Of a stretch of 28,828 nt of DNA, positions 24,038-28,828 are shown piece after piece. Made by a program: the position numbers and the translations under genes. Location: contig CANRJE010000006.1 in assembly GCA_947630865.1 (NCBI GenBank), positions 1 through 28,828 on the forward strand. Reading direction: 5' to 3'. The DNA comes from an uncultured Bacilli bacterium (GTDB taxonomy: Bacteria; Bacillota_I; Bacilli_A; RF39; UBA660). The notes beneath the pieces are model-generated. The model had not been told where the DNA came from, did not search any database, and saw nothing but the letters and a program-made list of their open reading frames with translations. Numbering within the stretch: the first letter of the stretch is position 1; each line of letters starts with the position of its first letter.

Positions 24038-25053
24038 TTAAATCTTTAAATAAGGATTTAGAAAGTGTTAAAAATAAAAATGATTTAGCTCAAGTTAAGG
24101 CTAATTATTTAGGAAAAAATGGAATTGTTACTAATTTAAGTTTAAAAATGAAAGAAATACCAAATGAAGAAAAGAAAGAATATGGTAAGTTTTTAAATGA
24201 AATAAAAGTTTCTGTAACAGAAAAATTAGAAAACTGTGCATCTAGCATAGAACAACAAGAATTAGAAGAAAAATTAAACAAAGAAAAAATAGATATTACC
24301 TTACCTTCAAGAAGAAAAATGAAGGGGAGTATCCATCCTATGACAAGGGTAGTTGAAGAATTAGAAGATTTATTTGTAAGTATGGGATATGATGTAGTCT
24401 CTGGTCCAGAGATTGATACGGATTTAAATTGCTTTACAAAGTTAAATTTACCAGAAGGACACCCTGCAAGAGATTCTCAAGATACTTTCTATCTTGATAA
24501 AGATTATTTATTAAGACCTCATACATCTCCTGCTCAAGTAAGAACAATGGAAGCTAATGTTAATAAAGAGCCTTTAAGAATTGTATGTCCAGGAAAAGTT
24601 TATAGAAGAGATGATGATGCAACACATTCTCATCAATTCATGCAATTTGAAGGATTAGTAGTAGGTGAAGATATATCTCTTGCTGACCTTAAAGGAACTT
24701 TAGAATTATTTGCTAAAAAATTATTAGGAGAAAAAACTAAAGTACGCTTCCGTCCAAGTTATTTTCCATTTACAGAACCATCTTGTGAAGTTGATGTATC
24801 CTGCTTTAAATGTGGTGGAAAAGGTTGCAGTTTATGTAAACAAACTGGTTGGATTGAAGTTTTAGGAGCAGGAGTTGTCCATCCAAATGTTCTAAAAATG
24901 TCTGGTTATGACCCAGAAAAATACACAGGTTTTGCGTTTGGTCCTGGAATTGACAGATTCGCGATGTTCAAATATGGTATCACGGACATTAGACAAATAT
25001 ATACAAACGATATCAGGTTCTTAGAACAATTTGATAGAAAGGACGTTGATTAA
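24019..25053 (+). CDS. pheS: phenylalanyl-tRNA synthetase alpha subunit
   Basis: 344 aa, class II aminoacyl-tRNA synthetase subunit that, with PheT as an alpha2-beta2 complex, charges tRNA-Phe. It has an N-terminal coiled-coil (about 1-85) followed by the catalytic core: motif 1 region HPMTRVVEELEDLFVSMGY, motif 2 RVYRRDDDATHSHQFMQFEG-type, and TEPSCEVDV. The CxxC insertion, CFKCGGKGCSLCKQTGW, is as in many bacterial PheS. Motif 3 is GFAFGPGIDRFAMFKYGI. Start choice: the in-frame ATG at 24007 is possible (AGGTGG upstream), but ATG 24019 has GGAGG at 24009-24013. It overlaps the hydrolase gene; pheT follows one base after the stop. Confidence 0.95.
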   Translation: MEREDIIKSLNKDLESVKNKNDLAQVKANYLGKNGIVTNLSLKMKEIPNEEKKEYGKFLNEIKVSVTEKLENCASSIEQQELEEKLNKEKIDITLPSRRKMKGSIHPMTRVVEELEDLFVSMGYDVVSGPEIDTDLNCFTKLNLPEGHPARDSQDTFYLDKDYLLRPHTSPAQVRTMEANVNKEPLRIVCPGKVYRRDDDATHSHQFMQFEGLVVGEDISLADLKGTLELFAKKLLGEKTKVRFRPSYFPFTEPSCEVDVSCFKCGGKGCSLCKQTGWIEVLGAGVVHPNVLKMSGYDPEKYTGFAFGPGIDRFAMFKYGITDIRQIYTNDIRFLEQFDRKDVD

Positions 25054-25054
25054 A

Positions 25055-27418
25055 ATGAAGTTAAGCAAGAAATTTTTAAATGATTACCTAAGTCTAGACT
25101 TAGACTTTAAAACAGTTGCAGAAGATATGACTAGAATTGGTAATGAATATGATAGTGTTTCTAAACTTGTTGAAGCAACTGATTTAGTCGTTGGAAAAGT
25201 TATAGAATGTAAAATGCACCCTGATAGTGATCATTTACATGTAACACTTGTTGATATAGGAGAGGAAAAACTTCAGATTGTCTGTGGAGCTCCAAATGTT
25301 CGTGAAGGTATTAAAGTAATCGTTGCTAAACCAGGAGCAAAACTACCAGAGATAACAATAAAAAAAAGCAATATCCGTGGAGTTGAATCAAATGGTATGC
25401 TTTGTGCTTTATTCGAACTTGGAATCGATAAAAAATATTTACATGATGAAGATATAAATGGTATTTGCATTCTAGGTGATGATGCTAAAGTTGGAAGTGA
25501 TCCAATTAAATATTTAGGATTAGATGATGAAATAATTGATTTTGAATTAACAAGTAACAGGGGCGATTTATTAAGTATTTTAGGTATGGCTTATGAAATT
25601 GGAGCTATTTATTCTAAAGACGTTAAAGAAATGGAAGTAAGCTATAAAGAAAGTGGAGAAGATATCAACAAGAGTTTTAAAGTTAAAGTTGAAACACCTG
25701 ACTCTCCAATGTTCCTTGCTAAAAGAATCAATGATGTTGTTATTAAAGAAAGCCCAGATTTTATAAAAACCAGACTTATTGCTAGTGGTATAAGACCAAT
25801 TAACAATGTTGTTGATATTTCTAATTTTGTTATGTTAGAAACAGGACAACCTTTACATTTCTATGATGCTGATACTTTAAATAATGAACTTATTGTACGA
25901 AATGCGAAGGATAATGAAAAGTTAGTAACTCTCGATAAAAACGAAAGAACTTTAACAAGTGCTGATATCGTAATTGCAACTAAAGATAAAGCCATAGGAC
26001 TAGCTGGAGTTATGGGTGGACTTGAGACTGAAATTACTGAAAAAACGAAAAATATTATAATCGAAAGTGCAATATTTGATAATGTAAAAATTAGACAAAC
26101 TTCTAAAAGAATCTTAAGAAGTGAAGCAAGTAATCGATTTGAAAAAGGCTTAGACCCTAAAAGAACTTATCTTGCTATTGATAGATGTTGTAACTTACTT
26201 GAAAAATATGCTGATGCTAAAATTCAAACAGGTTTAGTAACTTATGACAAAACAAATAAAGAGAATAAAGAAATCGAAATAACTTTTGATAAAATCAATA
26301 AAGTTTTAGGTTTAGAAATACCTGAAAAAGAAGTTGTAAATATTCTTAAAAATTTAAAATTTGAAGTTAAAAAATTAAAAGATAAAGTAAAAGTATCTGT
26401 TCCGTCAAGAAGAATTGATATTTCTATTAAAGAAGACTTAATTGAAGAAGTAGGACGTTTCTATGGACTTGAAAATATTGAAGGAAAACTACCAACAGTA
26501 CCTTTAAAACCAGGTAAATATAATAAAACTTATCGTGAAATTAAACATAAAATGGCTAATCTTGGTTTAAATGAATGTTTAAGTTATGCTTTAATAAGAA
26601 AAAGCGAATTTCCGTTATTTCAAGTAACTCCTAAAGAGTCTATTAGTGTATTAGATCCAATGACTGATGAACATGAAACTTTAAGATACACACTTTTACC
26701 ATCTTTAATCAATATATATAACTATAATAAAGCTCGTGGAATAAATGATATTCATATCTTTGAAATGGGAAATGGTTTTTATAAAGAAAACGGTGAATAT
26801 AAAGAAGAAATGAAGCTTGCTGCTTTAATTGCAGGTGAATATAAAAATCAATTTGAAAGTTTTAAATTTAATTTTTATGATATAAAAGGAATACTTGAAG
26901 ATTTATTAGATTATCTTGGTTATAAAGACCGTTATACATTAGAAGTTAGAGAATTACCAAAAGAATTACATCCATATCAAAGTGCTAATATTATTTTAAA
27001 TGGTAAAGAAATTGGTATAATAGGTAAAGTTAATCCTAGTATTTATAAAGATGATATTTTTGTTTTAGAAATATCTGTAAAAAATCTACTTGAAAATAGA
27101 TGTAAAGATATAAGTGTTTCTGAAATAAGTAAGTATCCAACTATTTTAAAAGATGTTGCATTTATTGTTCCTAAAGATTTAAAAGCAAGTGACCTTGTTA
27201 AAGAAATAAAACGTTTTGGTGGAAAATTATTAAAAGATATTTTATTATTTGATAAATATGAGGGAGAAAAACTTGAAAGTGGAATGAAATCTTTAGCTTT
27301 TAAATTAACTTTCAATGATATGAATAGAACTTTAACTGATGATGAAGTTATGGAAATATTTAAGAAAATCATCGATGGAGTAACATCAAAATTTAAATGT
27401 CAAATAAGAGACAAGTAG
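25055..27418 (+). CDS. pheT: phenylalanyl-tRNA synthetase beta subunit
   Basis: 787 aa, full-length bacterial PheT. Domains: tRNA-binding/EMAP-like OB fold (about 40-150, VGKVIECKMHPDSDHLHVTL, VCGAPNVREG). B3/B4 editing domain (about 200-380, GQPLHFYDADTL, GLAGVMGGLETEI). B5 (about 390-470). A class II catalytic-like core without activity (about 480-690). A C-terminal anticodon-binding FDX-ACB domain (about 695-787, SKYPTILKDVAFIVP ... SLAFKLTFNDMNRTLTDDEV). A TTG at 25031 in frame was rejected; ATG 25055 follows the pheS stop and AAAGGA lies upstream. It is in the T-box operon, and hisS follows after 8 bases. Confidence 0.96.
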   Translation: MKLSKKFLNDYLSLDLDFKTVAEDMTRIGNEYDSVSKLVEATDLVVGKVIECKMHPDSDHLHVTLVDIGEEKLQIVCGAPNVREGIKVIVAKPGAKLPEITIKKSNIRGVESNGMLCALFELGIDKKYLHDEDINGICILGDDAKVGSDPIKYLGLDDEIIDFELTSNRGDLLSILGMAYEIGAIYSKDVKEMEVSYKESGEDINKSFKVKVETPDSPMFLAKRINDVVIKESPDFIKTRLIASGIRPINNVVDISNFVMLETGQPLHFYDADTLNNELIVRNAKDNEKLVTLDKNERTLTSADIVIATKDKAIGLAGVMGGLETEITEKTKNIIIESAIFDNVKIRQTSKRILRSEASNRFEKGLDPKRTYLAIDRCCNLLEKYADAKIQTGLVTYDKTNKENKEIEITFDKINKVLGLEIPEKEVVNILKNLKFEVKKLKDKVKVSVPSRRIDISIKEDLIEEVGRFYGLENIEGKLPTVPLKPGKYNKTYREIKHKMANLGLNECLSYALIRKSEFPLFQVTPKESISVLDPMTDEHETLRYTLLPSLINIYNYNKARGINDIHIFEMGNGFYKENGEYKEEMKLAALIAGEYKNQFESFKFNFYDIKGILEDLLDYLGYKDRYTLEVRELPKELHPYQSANIILNGKEIGIIGKVNPSIYKDDIFVLEISVKNLLENRCKDISVSEISKYPTILKDVAFIVPKDLKASDLVKEIKRFGGKLLKDILLFDKYEGEKLESGMKSLAFKLTFNDMNRTLTDDEVMEIFKKIIDGVTSKFKCQIRDK

Positions 27419-27426
27419 GTGATGTA

Positions 27427-28707
27427 ATGAAATTAATGAATTTAAAAGGAACTTTTGACTTTTTACCAAAAGAGCAAGTTTTAAGAAATGAAATAATTAA
27501 TAAATTGCGTACTAACTTTGAAAAATATGGATATTTACCTCTTGAAACTCCAATTTTAAATTATTATGATTTATTAGCTTATAAATATACTTCCGATGCT
27601 GAAATTTTAAATGAAGTTTATAAACTTAAAGATCAAGGGGATAGAAATCTTGGACTTCGTTATGACTTAACTGTTCCTTTTTGTAAGGTAATAGGTTTAA
27701 CTAAAGATTTACGTCTTCCTTTTAGAAGATATGAAATAGGTAAAGTATTTAGAAATGGTCCTGTAAAACTTGGTAGAAGTAGAGAATTTTATCAATGTGA
27801 TGTTGATGTTCTGGGTATTGATAATAGATTTATTGAAGCTGAACAAATTTTAATGGCAATTAATATATATAAAGATTTAGGAATAGATGTTGTTGTTAAA
27901 TACAATAATAGAAAACTAATGACAGGATTAATTCTTGAATCAGGTATTTCTAATGATAAAATTGAAAGTGTAATTGGAGTAATTGATAAACTTGAAAAAA
28001 TAACTCATGAAGAATTAGTAATCGAATTAAAAAAGATAAATATTTCTAGTAAAGAAATAGAAAATCTTTTAGCAAACTTTGAATATAATTTAGATGAATA
28101 TCAAGATAAATTTAAAAATACAAATAACACTTATCTTCAAGAAGGAATTAACGAGTTAATAGAATTAAATTCTTATTTAGAAAATTTAGAGATAATTTCA
28201 TCATGTAAGTTTACTCCAACTTTAGCAAGAGGTTTAAGTATATATACAGGTGTTGTTTTTGAATTTTATGATAAAGAAAAAAGAATCTCTTCAGCCATAG
28301 GAGGAGGAGGACGTTATAATAAAATCATTACAGATTTTATGAATAATGGAAGTTTGTATCCTGCTATTGGGTTATCTTTTGGACTTGAACCAATCTATGC
28401 TATTTTAAAACAAGAGATAAAAGAACAATCTTTAATTGATATTTATTTAGTACCACTTGATACCAATATAGAATGTTTAAAATTAGCAACAACTTTAAGA
28501 GAAAATGGTTTTAAAGTTTTAATTGAAATGAATAAGAAAAAAGTAGGTAAATGTTTTGAATATGCAGAACATGAAAACATAAAATATATTAGTATCATTG
28601 GAAGTAATGAAATAGAATCAGGTCTTCTTCGAATAAAAAATATGGAAACAAAAGAAGAAAGGGAAGTTAAAATTAAAGATTTAGCCGAATTTTTACAAAA
28701 AGATTGA
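27427..28707 (+). CDS. hisS: histidyl-tRNA synthetase, divergent type
   Basis: 426 aa, class II synthetase. N-terminal KGTFDFLPKEQVLRNEI (motif 1), a catalytic YDLTVPF segment, motif 2 RRYEIGKVFRNGPVKLGRSR followed by EFYQCDVDVLG, and the histidine-binding segments LARGLSIYTGVVFEF and GGGGRYNKII. A C-terminal anticodon-binding domain follows (about 325-415). Usual bacterial HisRS reads RGLDYYTG and GGRYDGL, so two conserved positions are changed here, while the catalytic Arg (R in ARGL) is kept. The motif 2 loop looks more like archaeal/eukaryotic enzymes. HisZ (no charging activity) is less likely because the anticodon domain is present and no his operon is nearby. AGGTGAT precedes ATG 27427. 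It is the only gene in the window ending in TGA. Confidence 0.88.
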   Translation: MKLMNLKGTFDFLPKEQVLRNEIINKLRTNFEKYGYLPLETPILNYYDLLAYKYTSDAEILNEVYKLKDQGDRNLGLRYDLTVPFCKVIGLTKDLRLPFRRYEIGKVFRNGPVKLGRSREFYQCDVDVLGIDNRFIEAEQILMAINIYKDLGIDVVVKYNNRKLMTGLILESGISNDKIESVIGVIDKLEKITHEELVIELKKINISSKEIENLLANFEYNLDEYQDKFKNTNNTYLQEGINELIELNSYLENLEIISSCKFTPTLARGLSIYTGVVFEFYDKEKRISSAIGGGGRYNKIITDFMNNGSLYPAIGLSFGLEPIYAILKQEIKEQSLIDIYLVPLDTNIECLKLATTLRENGFKVLIEMNKKKVGKCFEYAEHENIKYISIIGSNEIESGLLRIKNMETKEEREVKIKDLAEFLQKD

Positions 28708-28715
28708 ATTTTTTA

Positions 28716-28745
28716 TTGACATTTTAAGACAAAATATAATATAAT
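28716..28745 (+). promoter_or_regulatory. promoter of the tRNA gene
   Basis: TTGACA (28716-28721), 18 bases, TATAAT (28740-28745). The consensus hexamers are perfect, as expected for a stable RNA promoter. A second TATAAT (28735-28740) is too close to the -35. Confidence 0.75.
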
Positions 28746-28771
28746 TCTATATGTCGCTTGACGATAGAATT
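28743..28771. repeat. inverted repeat between promoter and tRNA
   Basis: AATTCTAT (28743-28750) pairs with ATAGAATT (28764-28771), with a further GTC-gctt-GAC inside. It ends 5 bases before the tRNA and overlaps the -10. It may act as a weak terminator for hisS, a processing site, or nothing. Confidence 0.5.
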
Positions 28772-28776
28772 ATTTT

Positions 28777-28828
28777 GGGGCATTAGCTCAGCTGGGAGAG
28801 CGTCACGTTTGCACCGTGAAGGTCAGGA
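28777..28828 (+). tRNA. tRNA-Ala (anticodon TGC), cut by the window end
   Basis: GGGGCAT acceptor arm (28777-28783), TA, D stem GCTC...GAGC, then anticodon stem TCACG/CGTGA with loop TTTGCAC, giving anticodon TGC (Ala). The variable and T-arm begin (AGGTCA) but the gene runs past the end, so the 3' acceptor cannot be checked. Confidence 0.93.

Noticed and set aside
27427..28707. HisZ (ATP phosphoribosyltransferase regulatory subunit) instead of HisRS
   Set aside because: The C-terminal anticodon-binding domain and catalytic ARGL segment are present, and no histidine-biosynthesis gene is nearby.
28684..28770. TGA read as tryptophan (Mycoplasma code), since hisS ends in the only TGA
   Set aside because: All Trp codons I see in about 22 genes are TGG, which would be very unlikely in an AT-rich genome with reassigned TGA. 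Reading through would also run across the tRNA promoter.

Overview
The window is very AT-rich and shows the genome style of a low-GC Bacillota, probably an uncultured Bacilli or Mollicutes-related gut lineage (inference). It carries a Gram-positive PolC replicase, a tRNA-Phe-specific T-box leader, AGGAGG-type ribosome binding sites, hairpin-plus-T-run terminators, WXG100/LXG-like proteins and a D-Ala-D-Ala carboxypeptidase. I count 22 credible protein genes. Stops are 16 TAA, 5 TAG and 1 TGA (hisS). Every Trp I see is TGG, so the standard bacterial code applies.

Region 1 (1-3.1 kb): a NUDIX hydrolase, a decayed open frame, then a MATE-type efflux protein fused to a cytidylate-kinase-like domain. 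The MATE gene has a roughly 100-nt leader holding a terminator hairpin and a possible 15-codon leader peptide (MRIR...), which suggests attenuation by a stalled ribosome. Region 2 (3.1-8.2 kb): cell-envelope genes. These are a one-TM hypothetical on the minus strand, a large MacB-like ABC transporter with fused ATPase and permease, and a double-PepSY membrane protein. Each unit has its own terminator.

Region 3 (8.3-11.7 kb): a run of six small or mid-size genes that looks like a type VII secretion (Esx/LXG) substrate cluster. It starts with a WXG-like protein carrying a Gly/Ser linker and a C-terminal beta domain. Four short helical proteins of 85-103 aa follow, then an LXG-like protein with a C-terminal NlpC/P60 peptidase. 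No secretion ATPase or immunity gene is visible here. A secreted penicillin-binding-protein-type carboxypeptidase (dacF/dacA type) follows.

Region 4 (13.2-18.3 kb): accessory genes of unknown function. These are an unrecognised 283-aa protein, a protein with a C-terminal helix-turn-helix-like segment, and a protein made of two copies of one repeat. A tight pair then encodes a beta-CASP metallo-beta-lactamase-fold nuclease and a PD-(D/E)XK-like nuclease. This pair is my best candidate for an undescribed (possibly defence or RNA/DNA-processing) system.

Region 5 (18.3-28.8 kb): core information processing. polC is followed by a T-box-controlled operon made of an alpha/beta hydrolase, pheS, pheT and a divergent hisS. 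The window ends inside a tRNA-Ala(UGC) gene. The T-box specifier codon is TTC and its UGGU bulge matches an ACCA tRNA end. Phe-tRNA starvation should therefore induce not only PheRS but also the hydrolase and HisRS.
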